DNA of 64,000 nucleotides from Agrobacterium fabrum str. C58 (GTDB taxonomy: Bacteria > Pseudomonadota > Alphaproteobacteria > Rhizobiales > Rhizobiaceae): positions 1,796,001-1,860,000 of the forward strand of contig NC_003062.2 in the NCBI RefSeq assembly GCF_000092025.1, written 5' to 3'. The first letter of the stretch is position 1. Every line of letters starts with the position of its first letter. Of this stretch, positions 10,836 to 20,063 are shown piece by piece. Made by a program: the position numbers and the translations under genes. The notes beneath the pieces were generated by a model. The model ran no database searches. It was not told where the DNA came from and worked only from the letters and a program-made list of their open reading frames with translations.

Positions 10836-10887
10836 TTGGCGGCCCGGCATCTGGGCAGGCTTGATATCCCTTCGATAGCTCCGGCGG

Positions 10888-11062
10888 TGTGGTTTACCCC
10901 CCTCTGCCCTGCCGGGCATCTCCCCCACAGGTGGGGAGATCGAATCGTGGCTACCTTCCGGCCATATTCAACGGTAGAATTTCAGGCGGGGAGCAGGCAT
11001 CTTGCCGATCTCCCTCCTTGTGGGGGAGATGCCCAGCAGGGCAGAGGGGGGTAAGCCACACT
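10888..11062. repeat. Long inverted intergenic repeat (second family)
   Basis: Two arms of about 54-56 bases form a near-perfect inverted repeat: TACCCCCCTCTGCCCTGC at 10895 onward is mirrored by GCAGGGCAGAGGGGGGTA ending at 11054, each followed inward by a CATCTCCCCCACA segment. A spacer of about 55 bases separates the arms. It lies between the convergent ends of the hydrolase gene and anmK. This is a different family from the CCTCGGG palindromes at 2664 and 61265 and looks like a MITE-like or mobile palindromic unit. Confidence 0.78.
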
Positions 11063-11075
11063 CACCGTCCTCAAA

Positions 11076-12197
11076 TTACGCCCGCACCAAAACCCCACCC
11101 GTCACCGGCTCCTTCACCCCCGTAGTCCCCGGATAGGTCAGCGGCAGCCCCCTCAGCGAACGGACCGCCAGATAGGCCCAAGCCTCCGCCTCCATCGCCC
11201 CGCCATCGAAACCCGCCTCTTCCGCCGCGATCACCCGCGCGCCCTGCTTTGCAGCAAGCCCCGCTAACTCTTCCATGATAACTGGGTTAAGCCTTCCGCC
11301 GCCGCAGACCACATAGGTCTTCGCCGCTTCCGGCAAATAGCTCGCCGATTTGAGGATCGCCGCCCCCGTCAGATGCGAGAGCGTCCGCGCCCCATCCGCC
11401 AGCGATACCTCACCCTTTTGCGGCGGCACGAAATCGCTGCGGTCGAGGGAGCGGCGGATATTGGCCGAGAAGAACGGGCTTTCCATATAACGCGCCACCA
11501 GCGAGGCAACGACGCTGCCGCCTGCCGCCGTCCTGCCGCCCTTGTCGAAGGCCTTGCCCGTATGCGCCTCGATCCACTGGTCGATCAGCATATTGCCGGG
11601 ACCACTGTCGAAAGCCGCAAGCCGGCCACCCTCGCCGATATAGGTCAGGTTGGAGATGCCGCCGATATTGACGAAGACGGCGGGCGTTTCGAACCCATCC
11701 GGCAGATTGGCTGACAGTGCCATGTGATAGGCGGGAATGAGCGGCGCACCCTGCCCTCCATGCACCATGTCGTTCGCGCGCATATCGTAAACCACATCGA
11801 TACCGGTTTCCTCGGCCAGAAGCGCGCCGTCACCGATCTGCACGGTCAATGCCTCATCCGGCCGGTGCAGCACGGTCTGTCCATGAAAACCGATCACATC
11901 GATATCACCGACGTCAAACCGGTGCCGGTGCAGGAAGGATTTGACCGCAGCCGCGTGGGCAAGCGTCAGCTTGCGTTCAGCCTCCCCCAGATCGCCCGGA
12001 CGCTCGCGCCGTTCGCGAATGGCTTTGGCTGTCGTGAGCGCCTTCTGCCAGATGCCCCGCAGACCCGGATCATAGGGAAAATAACCGCTCGGCCCGTGCC
12101 GGACCACGCTCTCGCCATCCGTGCGCAACACCGCGATATCGATGCCGTCCATCGATGTGCCGCTCATCAGCCCGATTGCCGTTTTGACCTCGCCCAC
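11076..12197 (-). CDS. anmK: Anhydro-N-acetylmuramic acid kinase
   Basis: A 373-residue enzyme that phosphorylates 1,6-anhydro-MurNAc while opening its anhydro ring, in recycling of cell-wall murein. The N-terminal phosphate-binding motif [13 protein letters not shown] (10-22) and the later [24 protein letters not shown] and [15 protein letters not shown] blocks are all present. It starts with GTG at 12197. The gene runs divergently from tyrS, a common neighbour in rhizobia. A long inverted repeat follows its stop. Confidence 0.94.
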   Translation of the reverse strand: MGEVKTAIGLMSGTSMDGIDIAVLRTDGESVVRHGPSGYFPYDPGLRGIWQKALTTAKAIRERRERPGDLGEAERKLTLAHAAAVKSFLHRHRFDVGDIDVIGFHGQTVLHRPDEALTVQIGDGALLAEETGIDVVYDMRANDMVHGGQGAPLIPAYHMALSANLPDGFETPAVFVNIGGISNLTYIGEGGRLAAFDSGPGNMLIDQWIEAHTGKAFDKGGRTAAGGSVVASLVARYMESPFFSANIRRSLDRSDFVPPQKGEVSLADGARTLSHLTGAAILKSASYLPEAAKTYVVCGGGRLNPVIMEELAGLAAKQGARVIAAEEAGFDGGAMEAEAWAYLAVRSLRGLPLTYPGTTGVKEPVTGGVLVRA

Positions 12198-12345
12198 GCG
12201 CCGCTCCCTTGCAATATCGAATCATGATGACGTGAATCCCGATATTCATGGCCGAAACGGGTGCACATTTCAAAAAACAATGATAAAGCCCCGGCGTTCA
12301 TTGGCTTTCAATGACGGAAAAGATCAAACCAGAAAGTAAAAGGTT

Positions 12346-13599
12346 ATGTCCAGGTTCAAGTCCGATTTCCTCCGCACGCTCGATGAGCGCGGCTTCATTC
12401 ACCAGATCTCCGATGAGGCAGGTCTCGACGAACTGTTCGCCAAGGAAACCGTGACCGCCTATATCGGCTATGACCCGACGGCCTCCAGCCTGCATGTCGG
12501 CCACCTCACCCAGATCATGATGCTGCACTGGATGCAGAAGACCGGCCACCAGCCGATTTCTCTGATGGGCGGCGGCACCGGCATGGTCGGCGATCCCTCT
12601 TTCAAGGAGGAGGCCCGCAAGCTAATGACGATCGACATGATCGAGGACAATATCACCTCGCTCAAGCACGTCTTTGCGAATTACCTCGATTACGATCGTG
12701 CCGAGAACCCGGCATTGATGATCAACAATGCCGACTGGCTGCGTGGTCTGAACTACCTCGAATTCCTGCGTGATGTCGGCCGCCATTTTTCGGTCAACCG
12801 CATGCTGTCCTTCGACAGCGTGAAGACGCGCCTCGACCGCGAGCAATCGCTGTCCTTCCTCGAATTCAACTACATGATCCTGCAGGCCTACGATTTCGTG
12901 GAGCTGAACCAGCGCACGGGCTGCCGGCTGCAGATGGGCGGTTCGGACCAGTGGGGCAACATCATCAACGGCATCGACCTTGGTCACCGCATGGGGACAC
13001 CGCAGCTTTACGCGCTGACCTCGCCGCTTCTGACCACCTCTTCCGGCGCGAAGATGGGCAAGTCCGCATCTGGCGCGGTGTGGCTGAACAAGGACCTGCT
13101 GCCGGTCTATGATTTCTGGCAATACTGGCGCAACACCGAAGATGCTGACGTGGTTCGCTTCGCGAAACTCTTCACCACCCTGCCGATGGATGAGATCGCC
13201 CGCATTGCCACGCTTGGCGGATCTGAGATCAACGAAGCGAAGAAAATCCTCGCAACCGAAGTGACGGCGATCCTGCATGGCCGCGCTGCGGCGGAAGAAG
13301 CCGCCGAAACGGCGCGCAAGACCTTCGAGGAAGGCGCGCTTGCCGAAAACCTGCCCTCCATCGAGGTTCCGACATCCGAACTCGATGCTGGTGTCGGCGT
13401 CCTGTCGCTCATCGTCCGCGCCGGCCTTGCGAGCTCGAATGGCGAAGCCCGCCGCCATGTTCAGGGCGGCGCGGTGAAGATCAACGAACAGGGCGTTTCA
13501 GACGAGCGCCAGATAATCGGCACCGGCGAAGTGACCGGTGACGGCGTCATCAAGCTGTCGGTCGGCAAGAAGAAGCACGTTCTGGTTCGCCCGGCGTAA
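12346..13599 (+). CDS. tyrS: Tyrosyl-tRNA synthetase
   Basis: A 417-residue class I synthetase. The HIGH-type motif is HVGH (50-53), the tyrosine-recognition region is GGSDQWGNI near 198-206 and the KMSKS-type loop is KMGKS (236-240). The C-terminal 60 residues form an S4-like RNA-binding domain ([17 protein letters not shown]). The start ATG has AAAAGG five bases upstream. An intrinsic terminator follows directly. Confidence 0.97.
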   Translation: MSRFKSDFLRTLDERGFIHQISDEAGLDELFAKETVTAYIGYDPTASSLHVGHLTQIMMLHWMQKTGHQPISLMGGGTGMVGDPSFKEEARKLMTIDMIEDNITSLKHVFANYLDYDRAENPALMINNADWLRGLNYLEFLRDVGRHFSVNRMLSFDSVKTRLDREQSLSFLEFNYMILQAYDFVELNQRTGCRLQMGGSDQWGNIINGIDLGHRMGTPQLYALTSPLLTTSSGAKMGKSASGAVWLNKDLLPVYDFWQYWRNTEDADVVRFAKLFTTLPMDEIARIATLGGSEINEAKKILATEVTAILHGRAAAEEAAETARKTFEEGALAENLPSIEVPTSELDAGVGVLSLIVRAGLASSNGEARRHVQGGAVKINEQGVSDERQIIGTGEVTGDGVIKLSVGKKKHVLVRPA

Positions 13600-13621
13600 A
13601 ACCAGCGCCAAACCTGCATCG

Positions 13622-13645
13622 AGGGCCGCGAAAGCGGCCCTTTTT
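13622..13645 (+). terminator. Terminator of tyrS
   Basis: AGGGCCGC-gaaa-GCGGCCCT is a perfect eight-base stem with a GAAA loop followed by TTTT. It lies 23 bases after the tyrS stop and its tail touches the stop codon of the convergent minus-strand gene. Confidence 0.9.
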
Positions 13646-16600
13646 ATTGAAACTCGAAAATCTGCCGGAAGACACCCGGCGCAATCAGCGACAGCGGGTT
13701 GATCGTCAGCTTCGGCTGGTCTGTCTGGCCCGATAGTTTGAAGGTGATGCCGAGCAGGCCGCGGTCACGGCCGTTGCCGAGGAAGATGCCGATGAAAGGC
13801 AACTCGCCGAACAGTCGGTTCAGCCCGTAAGCAGGCATGAAGGTGCCGGTCATCTCCATGCGGCCGCTTTGATCTTTCAGAAGCCCCTGGAATGTCGCGC
13901 CGATCTGTTCACCGCGCACGACGCCGTTTTCAACCGCCACCGAACCATTGACGTAGACCACCCGGGCAAAACCACGCTGGAACTTTTCCGAGCTGACATC
14001 GATATTGCGGCGCACCGCATTATTGAGGCTTCTGCCGTCCTCGCCCGTCGGCGTGGCGACGATATCCTGCAGCTTGGCCTCGTTGACGACGGCGAAATTG
14101 CGCAGGTCGAGCGAACCGCTCCAGTCGCTGCCGTTCGAGGTCGTGAGCGCCAGGTTGAGAAGACCACCGCGAATACGGCTGTAGATATTGGCGAAACGGG
14201 CAAGAGAACCCGCATCGCTGCTGGTCAGCGTGACGGTTCCAGTCGCGCCGCGATTGACGGTCTGCGCAACCACCGCCTGGCCATTGCCGGTGACGCCGCG
14301 CACATCGATCGAGCGCACCTTGCCATCCCGCACGCTGACATCGGCATTGACGTTGGCAAGCACCTCGTCGTTGAAACCATAGACCTTGTCGAACTGCGCC
14401 TTGACGGAAAGCGTGGGCTGCGAGCGGGATGCGCCGTCACCACCGCTCGAGGGGCTGCGCAGCTTCGAGATGAAGGGCCGCAGATCGGCGGATTTCCCCG
14501 ACGCATTGACGATATAGCCGTTCTTGGACGCAGCGACCGAAACGGCATAATTGTCGGCCGGCGAGAGTTTCACGCGGCTGAGATCGGCGGAAATCAGGCC
14601 GTTCTTGCTGAAGGTGATATCACCGGCGGCGCCGAAACCGTCGCCATCGAGGGAGAAATCGCTGACCGTCGTGCGCCCGTCCGCCACTTGTATGGTAAAG
14701 GCGGCGCTGGCGGGAATGCCGATGCCCTTGCTCCAACCAAGCCCCGGCAGGATGATCGATGCCTTGGTGAGATCGAGCTTGATGTCCTGGCTTTTCGGGT
14801 CGGCGCCGTCGATTTCGATCGCCGTCGTACCGCCGAGGACTGTGGAAAGTTCAGGCGCAAGCTTGGCGACCTGCGTCTCGTTCAAGGTGGCCTTCAGAGA
14901 CAAAGTGGGAGCGACGTTGCTGTTTTTACGCACCGGCTCCGTCATCACAATGTCCATCGGAACGTCGTCCACCCGGCCCTTGCCCTCGAGTTTGAGCTGG
15001 TGGTCGTTCAGCGACATGAAACCGTCAAGCGCAGTCACCTTGTGGCCGGCAAAGGGTTTGGTCAGCGCCAGGTTCTTCAGGTCGAGATCGGCCGTCCACA
15101 CCGGCGGCGGCGGGTTCTGGCTGGAAAGCATGCCAACCGTCAGCTTCGCATTGGCCTTCACGTCGCCGGTGAAATCCTCCGGCTTGAACTGCGTATCCTT
15201 GAGCGCATTGATGGGTTTGAGCGTCGCAAGCTCCGCCACGGCATCGGCCGCACCGGAGACGTTCAGATCGAGATTTCCGAGCAACGGCTTCTCATACACA
15301 TCCGAAATGAGAAAGCGGCTGTTCTCCAGCGAAAGCGTCCGGTTTGACGGGAAATAAGTTGTGCCCTCCTTGATATCGACGGCCATCTTGCCGCCGACGA
15401 GATCGAAATGCGCATCCACGTCACGCAGCGGCGGAATGTCGCCTGTCGTATTGAGGCGCGTCTCGTCAATGTCGAAGCGGATCTGCATTTCGCTTTCGCC
15501 AAGCACCAGCGGGCAGCCCGGACCGCACATCCGTCCCTGCGGAATGAAGATCGCGATTGACCCGTTGGTGACGGTGCCGCCGTAAAGATTGGAGACCACC
15601 CAGTCACGCGGTTTGTGCGCCATCCAGAACGGCCAGAGCTGCTTGACGGCCGTTGCCTCCATCTTCGGAATCTGGCCGCCGAAGCTGATTTCCGGCGAAC
15701 CCTCGCCAAACCGGATTTTCAGCGAGCCCGCCATGTCTCCGAGCGGGCCGCTGACATAAAGCGAGGGAACGTCGAGCTGCTTTGTGGCTGTCGCAAAATG
15801 CCCGTCCGCTTTCAGGTTGAAGGAAACAGGCGCCTCGCCGGAGGCTTCTGAGGAAGCAACCCCATTGTCTACTCTCAGCGAAAGGCCGAATCCCTCTTCC
15901 GTATCGCTGATTTCGCCGTTGACGGGAATGATCGTCCGCCCAAGCTCAAGCCGAGAATTGTCGATGACCACGCTGTTTTTTGCAAAATCATAACGCGCAT
16001 GCACGGTGCCGGTCGTGAAAGGCTGCGCCTCGCCGCCAATCATCAACGTTCCATTGCCGAGACCGACCGAAACCTCCAGCCGCGGCTCCTGCGCTACCAT
16101 CGCGCGCCGGGCAACAATATTCACGCCGGTCTTGACGTTCAGGCCTTCATGAAGATTTCCGTCTGGATCGAATTTTTCGAGGAACGGGCCGATGTCGAAA
16201 CCATCGATGCGGGCGTCAAAACCGTCGATCACACCGCCTGCGCCGGAAGTCCTGAGCGACACGCTGGCGATTTCCCCGTTAAACAGCGTTTCTCCATCGA
16301 GCGTATATCCGCCCTGCTGATCCGGTGTCAGCGACAGTTCCCGCACTTCGATGGTGCGCGGCTTGCCCTGGTCGCTGGGCGGCAGGTGAACCGAAACGCT
16401 GGAAATATCGATTTCTTCAGTACCGCTGCTCAGGAAAGCCTGGGCAAGCTTGTCGAGCTGCCCGAAGGCCGCCTGCAATTGCTGCGGCACGGCGTCGAGC
16501 TTGATGCTGGCGAGATCGAAACCGTTGCCCTTTGGCAAAAGCGCCGTATCGAGTTCCATGCCGTCGGCTTCGAGGCTCTGCACCGACACATGGCCGGCCA

Positions 16601-17027
16601 GAAGCGCAAGCGGATCGAGCGCCATGCCGATTGCCCGCGCCCGGCTCAGATGCTGGCCGGATTCCTTCTCGACGATATCCACATCCTCGGCCACCAGCGC
16701 CAGCCGCAGCCCGGTGGAAAACCGGATCGCCGAGGAGCCGATCCGCGCGCTGTAATGGGGTCCGAGTGCCTTTTCCAGCGCCTGCTGCGCCTGGCTCGAA
16801 AGCGTCTTGTCGATGGAGCCGGTCTCGACCGACACGATGATGCCGCCGATGGACAGGAAGGCCAGCACGAAAAGGGCCGCAAAAATCTTGCAGAAAGCGC
16901 GCGCCATCGAGCGCGGCGGCGGGCAATGCACAATGATCGGGTCTTCGGCCTGAGCCGAAGGAAGCTCGTGCAGCGCAACCATATCGCGCTTGCCGAAACT
17001 AACCTTTTCACCCCTTATTTCAGCCAT
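13644..17027 (-). CDS. Large AsmA-like/DUF3971 envelope protein
   Basis: A 1127-residue protein with an N-terminal cytoplasmic segment of about 43 residues, one transmembrane helix near 44-66 (FCKIFAALFVLAFLSIGGII), and a very long beta-rich periplasmic region. The middle and C-terminal parts carry DUF3971 and AsmA-2-like features, for example the C-terminal GRMEMTGTFMPAYGLNRL followed by FIGIFLGNGRDRGLLG. Relatives (YhdP/TamB/AsmA) form bridge-like hydrophobic grooves that move phospholipids between membranes. No partner gene adjoins it. It is divergent from bcp, 119 bp apart. A role in outer-membrane lipid transport is inferred from the family. Confidence 0.85.
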   Translation of the reverse strand: MAEIRGEKVSFGKRDMVALHELPSAQAEDPIIVHCPPPRSMARAFCKIFAALFVLAFLSIGGIIVSVETGSIDKTLSSQAQQALEKALGPHYSARIGSSAIRFSTGLRLALVAEDVDIVEKESGQHLSRARAIGMALDPLALLAGHVSVQSLEADGMELDTALLPKGNGFDLASIKLDAVPQQLQAAFGQLDKLAQAFLSSGTEEIDISSVSVHLPPSDQGKPRTIEVRELSLTPDQQGGYTLDGETLFNGEIASVSLRTSGAGGVIDGFDARIDGFDIGPFLEKFDPDGNLHEGLNVKTGVNIVARRAMVAQEPRLEVSVGLGNGTLMIGGEAQPFTTGTVHARYDFAKNSVVIDNSRLELGRTIIPVNGEISDTEEGFGLSLRVDNGVASSEASGEAPVSFNLKADGHFATATKQLDVPSLYVSGPLGDMAGSLKIRFGEGSPEISFGGQIPKMEATAVKQLWPFWMAHKPRDWVVSNLYGGTVTNGSIAIFIPQGRMCGPGCPLVLGESEMQIRFDIDETRLNTTGDIPPLRDVDAHFDLVGGKMAVDIKEGTTYFPSNRTLSLENSRFLISDVYEKPLLGNLDLNVSGAADAVAELATLKPINALKDTQFKPEDFTGDVKANAKLTVGMLSSQNPPPPVWTADLDLKNLALTKPFAGHKVTALDGFMSLNDHQLKLEGKGRVDDVPMDIVMTEPVRKNSNVAPTLSLKATLNETQVAKLAPELSTVLGGTTAIEIDGADPKSQDIKLDLTKASIILPGLGWSKGIGIPASAAFTIQVADGRTTVSDFSLDGDGFGAAGDITFSKNGLISADLSRVKLSPADNYAVSVAASKNGYIVNASGKSADLRPFISKLRSPSSGGDGASRSQPTLSVKAQFDKVYGFNDEVLANVNADVSVRDGKVRSIDVRGVTGNGQAVVAQTVNRGATGTVTLTSSDAGSLARFANIYSRIRGGLLNLALTTSNGSDWSGSLDLRNFAVVNEAKLQDIVATPTGEDGRSLNNAVRRNIDVSSEKFQRGFARVVYVNGSVAVENGVVRGEQIGATFQGLLKDQSGRMEMTGTFMPAYGLNRLFGELPFIGIFLGNGRDRGLLGITFKLSGQTDQPKLTINPLSLIAPGVFRQIFEFQ

Positions 17028-17146
17028 ACGCCCGTGTTTGCCTCTAAGTAGCTTTTGTTTCGCCGCAACACTGGACGACGCGCGGTTTCGCTATATATCG
17101 AATGTGGCGACTTTCCCTCAACATCCCGGCGAAAGAAAGGTAGAAT

Positions 17147-17614
17147 ATGACTGACCTGACGATTGGCAGCCCCGCCCCCGACTTCACCTTGCCCCGTAAT
17201 GGTGAAGGGACGGTGACATTGTCGAAACTGCAAGGCAAGGCCGTCATACTCTATTTCTACCCCAAGGACGACACATCCGGCTGCACGGTCGAAGCGATCG
17301 ACTTCAGCGCGCTCGGCGGCGAATTCGAGGCCGCCAATGCCGTTGTCATCGGAATTTCACCCGACAGCGTCAAAAGCCACGACAAGTTTGCGGCAAAACA
17401 TTCCCTTTCCGTCATGCTCGCTTCCGACGAGGAGAGGAAGGTTCTGGAGGCCTATGGCGTCTGGAAGGAAAAAAGCATGTATGGGAAAAAATACATGGGC
17501 GTCGAACGCACGACGGTTCTCATCGCCCCGGATGGCAAGATCGCCGAAATCTGGAACAAGGTGAAAGTCGCGGGTCACGCACAGGCCGTTCTCGAGGCCG
17601 CCAAAAAGCTCTGA
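17147..17614 (+). CDS. bcp: Thiol peroxidase/peroxiredoxin, BCP family
   Basis: A 155-residue peroxiredoxin that reduces hydrogen and organic peroxides in the cytoplasm. The peroxidatic cysteine is C46 in YPKDDTSGCTVEA, with T43 and the arginine in VERTTVL completing the active site. The usual proline of the PxxxTPGCT motif is serine here (TSGC). No other cysteine exists in the protein, so it lacks the resolving cysteine found five residues later in E. coli BCP and must be a one-Cys type. The 14-bp gap to the next gene suggests co-transcription. Confidence 0.92.
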   Translation: MTDLTIGSPAPDFTLPRNGEGTVTLSKLQGKAVILYFYPKDDTSGCTVEAIDFSALGGEFEAANAVVIGISPDSVKSHDKFAAKHSLSVMLASDEERKVLEAYGVWKEKSMYGKKYMGVERTTVLIAPDGKIAEIWNKVKVAGHAQAVLEAAKKL

Positions 17615-17628
17615 GGGGCCATCCAGCC

Positions 17629-18456
17629 GTGATGTTCCCCGCCAAAATCATATCCCTGCGCGGCGGCGCCACGGAAGCGATCGTCAGCGCCGATCTCGAC
17701 CGAAAGACCGAACTCGCGCAGGAAACCGCAACACGCTGGTTCGAACGCCGCTTGTCATTGCGCTCGCCGCTCGATCCGCCCCTGCCAGAGCGGCCGGGCA
17801 GGCCGGAGAAACCGGAGCTCGTTCCGCCGACCGCGGTGGAACGGCGTTCGCTACACAGCGTCAAGGGCCGCATCGCCCTGCTGCACGCCATCGCCCATAT
17901 CGAACTCAACGCCGTCGATCTCGCGCTCGATATCGTCGCCCGTTATGCCAGCGAGCCGGTGCCGCATTCCTTTTTCGATGGCTGGATGCAGGTCGCCTTC
18001 GAGGAAGCAAAGCACTTCCGGCTGGTTCGGGACCGGCTGGTAAGCCTTGGGGCTGACTATGGCGACCTGCCCGCCCATGACGGGCTGTGGCAGGCTGCGC
18101 ATTCCACCCGCAACGATCTGACCGCACGGCTCGCCGTCGTCCCGCTTATCCTGGAGGCGCGCGGGCTGGACGTTACTCCTTCCCTGCAGGCCAAGATGCG
18201 CGAGACCGGCGATCTCGAAAGCGCAGCTGTTCTCGATGTCATCTATAATGACGAAAAGGGCCACGTCGCCATCGGCGCCAAATGGTTCCGGTTCCTCTGC
18301 GCGCGTGAAAAGAAGGACCCCGCTGCAACCTTCAGGCAACTGGTACGCTCCAATTTCCGCGGCCCGCTGAAACCACCCTTCAACGATCTCGCCCGCGCCG
18401 AAGCCGGCCTGACACCCTCCTTTTACCGGTCACTCACATCCGTCAGCCATAGCTGA
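17629..18456 (+). CDS. Ferritin-like DUF455 protein
   Basis: A 275-residue helical protein of the DUF455 family. Potential metal ligands appear as the helix pairs expected for a ferritin-like di-iron fold: HAIAHIELNAVD, FEEAKHF, EARGLD and DEKGHV. Biochemical function of the family is not established. Start is uncertain between GTG 17629 and ATG 17632, a one-residue difference. It follows bcp closely, which could link it to oxidative stress, but that is inference. Confidence 0.85.
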   Translation: MMFPAKIISLRGGATEAIVSADLDRKTELAQETATRWFERRLSLRSPLDPPLPERPGRPEKPELVPPTAVERRSLHSVKGRIALLHAIAHIELNAVDLALDIVARYASEPVPHSFFDGWMQVAFEEAKHFRLVRDRLVSLGADYGDLPAHDGLWQAAHSTRNDLTARLAVVPLILEARGLDVTPSLQAKMRETGDLESAAVLDVIYNDEKGHVAIGAKWFRFLCAREKKDPAATFRQLVRSNFRGPLKPPFNDLARAEAGLTPSFYRSLTSVSHS

Positions 18457-18545
18457 CGCCCAACGATACGCATCTCCGGCAAAACTTCGTTAACCTTAAC
18501 GAATTATGATTTCCGTTAAGACATCGGCCAGTCCGGAGAGAGATT

Positions 18546-19844
18546 GTGACTGATACGGCGGAAAATCGGGTATTCGGCAAGAAACGCGAGCCACATGTGC
18601 TCATTCTCGCGCGCGGCGAAAACGTGCGGCACATGACCATCCGGCCGTGGATGGCGGCGCTCGCCGGCTGCACGATCGGCCTGTTTTCGCTCGGTTATCT
18701 CGGTGCTACCGGCTACCTCATCTTGCGCGACGACCTGATCGGCGCGACCATGGCGCGCCAGACGCGCATGCAGAACGACTATGAAGACCGCATCGCGGCG
18801 CTGAGAGCCCAGGTGGACCGCGTCACCTCCCGGCAATTGCTCGATCAGCAGGTCGTTGAAAAAAAAGTGGAGAAACTGCTGGAACAGCAGGCTGCGCTGA
18901 CCTCGCGCCACGGTCGCATGAGCGAGCTTCTTGAGCGCGCCGAAAATTCCGGCATCGCAGCCACCACCCCGGCCGCGCCCTCTTCCCTCTCGAATGCCAT
19001 GGTTCCGGAAAAACGCGCCGACCTCTCCGGCGGCCTTTCCGCCATCGAAAAGCTGATGGCGCCGAAGCCGCAGGCGGAAAAAGCCGCCGCAGCCGACAGA
19101 CGGGCCGCCTATGTGCCTGAATCCGGCGAAACACCTTCCGACCGTGCGGACCGGGTCTTCTCCAAGGTCACGCTGTCGCTGAAGGATATCGAACGCCAGC
19201 AGATATCGCGCATCGCCCGGCTGACCAGCGACGCCGAGGACAAGGCAAGCGCCATGCAGGACATCATCCGGCAGGCGGGCCTGAAGATCGAAGAAAACGG
19301 CACCGACGATGTCGGCGGTCCCTATGCCGCGCCTTTGGGCGGTGAGACCGACCCGTTCAACCTGTCGCTCACCAGTCTCGACAATGCGCTGAACCGGCTT
19401 GATGTCGTCAAGGAAAGTGCGACTGCCCTGCCCTTCGGCAACCCTGCCCCCGGCCGGGCGATCACCAGCCGATTCGGCAACCGGATGGATCCGTTTCTCG
19501 GACGTCCCGCTTTGCATACCGGCATCGATTTTCGTGCTGAAACCGGCGCGGACGTCAAATCCACGGGCGCCGGCAAGGTGACGGTGGCGGAAAACTCCGG
19601 CGGTTACGGCAATATGGTCGAGATCGATCACGGCCAGGGCGTCTCCACCCGATTCGGCCACCTCTCCGCCATCCTCGTCCGGGCTGGCGACCGGGTGGAA
19701 GCCGGCGACGTCATCGGCCGCGCCGGCAGCACCGGCCGCTCCACCGGCCCGCATGTGCATTACGAAGTGCGGCGCAACGATACACCGGTCGATCCCATGC
19801 GATACCTGATCGCCGGAGCGGAGCTGAAAACCTATCTAAAATAG
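18546..19844 (+). CDS. M23-family metallopeptidase (peptidoglycan hydrolase-like)
   Basis: A 432-residue membrane-anchored protein with GTG start preceded by GGAGAGA. Residues about 36-60 form a transmembrane helix, 75-135 a coiled coil, and about 315-420 the LytM/M23 domain. Zinc ligands are visible: H324 and D328 in HTGID, and H405 of HVH (403-405). All the catalytic residues are kept, so it may be an active endopeptidase rather than an EnvC-type activator. The layout (TM, coiled coil, M23) matches proteins acting in cell-wall remodelling in the periplasm. Confidence 0.92.
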   Translation: MTDTAENRVFGKKREPHVLILARGENVRHMTIRPWMAALAGCTIGLFSLGYLGATGYLILRDDLIGATMARQTRMQNDYEDRIAALRAQVDRVTSRQLLDQQVVEKKVEKLLEQQAALTSRHGRMSELLERAENSGIAATTPAAPSSLSNAMVPEKRADLSGGLSAIEKLMAPKPQAEKAAAADRRAAYVPESGETPSDRADRVFSKVTLSLKDIERQQISRIARLTSDAEDKASAMQDIIRQAGLKIEENGTDDVGGPYAAPLGGETDPFNLSLTSLDNALNRLDVVKESATALPFGNPAPGRAITSRFGNRMDPFLGRPALHTGIDFRAETGADVKSTGAGKVTVAENSGGYGNMVEIDHGQGVSTRFGHLSAILVRAGDRVEAGDVIGRAGSTGRSTGPHVHYEVRRNDTPVDPMRYLIAGAELKTYLK

Positions 19845-19960
19845 CAGGCTGATTTTAACCCTTCTTTTGCTCTTTTAACGATAAATCACACAAATTCACG
19901 GTGAGGGCTCAAAAGCCCCGCCCGGAGCATCACGTTTCGCGCGCTTTTCCCGTTGTTTCC

Positions 19961-20063
19961 TTGACTTTCCGGCAATTTGGGCCTATCCCCGCGCCAAGTC
20001 TTTGCAAGTGCCGCAGCGGCACGCAGGTATTCTTACCGAACCAGAACGGAAAAAGTTCTTCCT
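19961..20063 (+). promoter_or_regulatory. Promoter and structured 5' UTR of the RNA helicase gene
   Basis: A -35-like TTGACT at 19961-19966 is followed after 16-17 bases by CTATCC/TATCCC, predicting a start near 19995 and a leader of about 70 bases. The leader contains a perfect palindrome GTGCCGC-A-GCGGCAC at 20008-20022. There is no ATG before the helicase domain, and translation probably starts at TTG 20064. Confidence 0.45.

Noticed and set aside
13869..15347. 492-codon plus-strand frame opposite the AsmA-like gene
   Set aside because: Antisense shadow created by third-position GC; no domain features.
18481..18545. CtrA binding site upstream of the M23 peptidase
   Set aside because: TTAACC half-sites occur but the spacing does not match TTAA-N7-TTAA.
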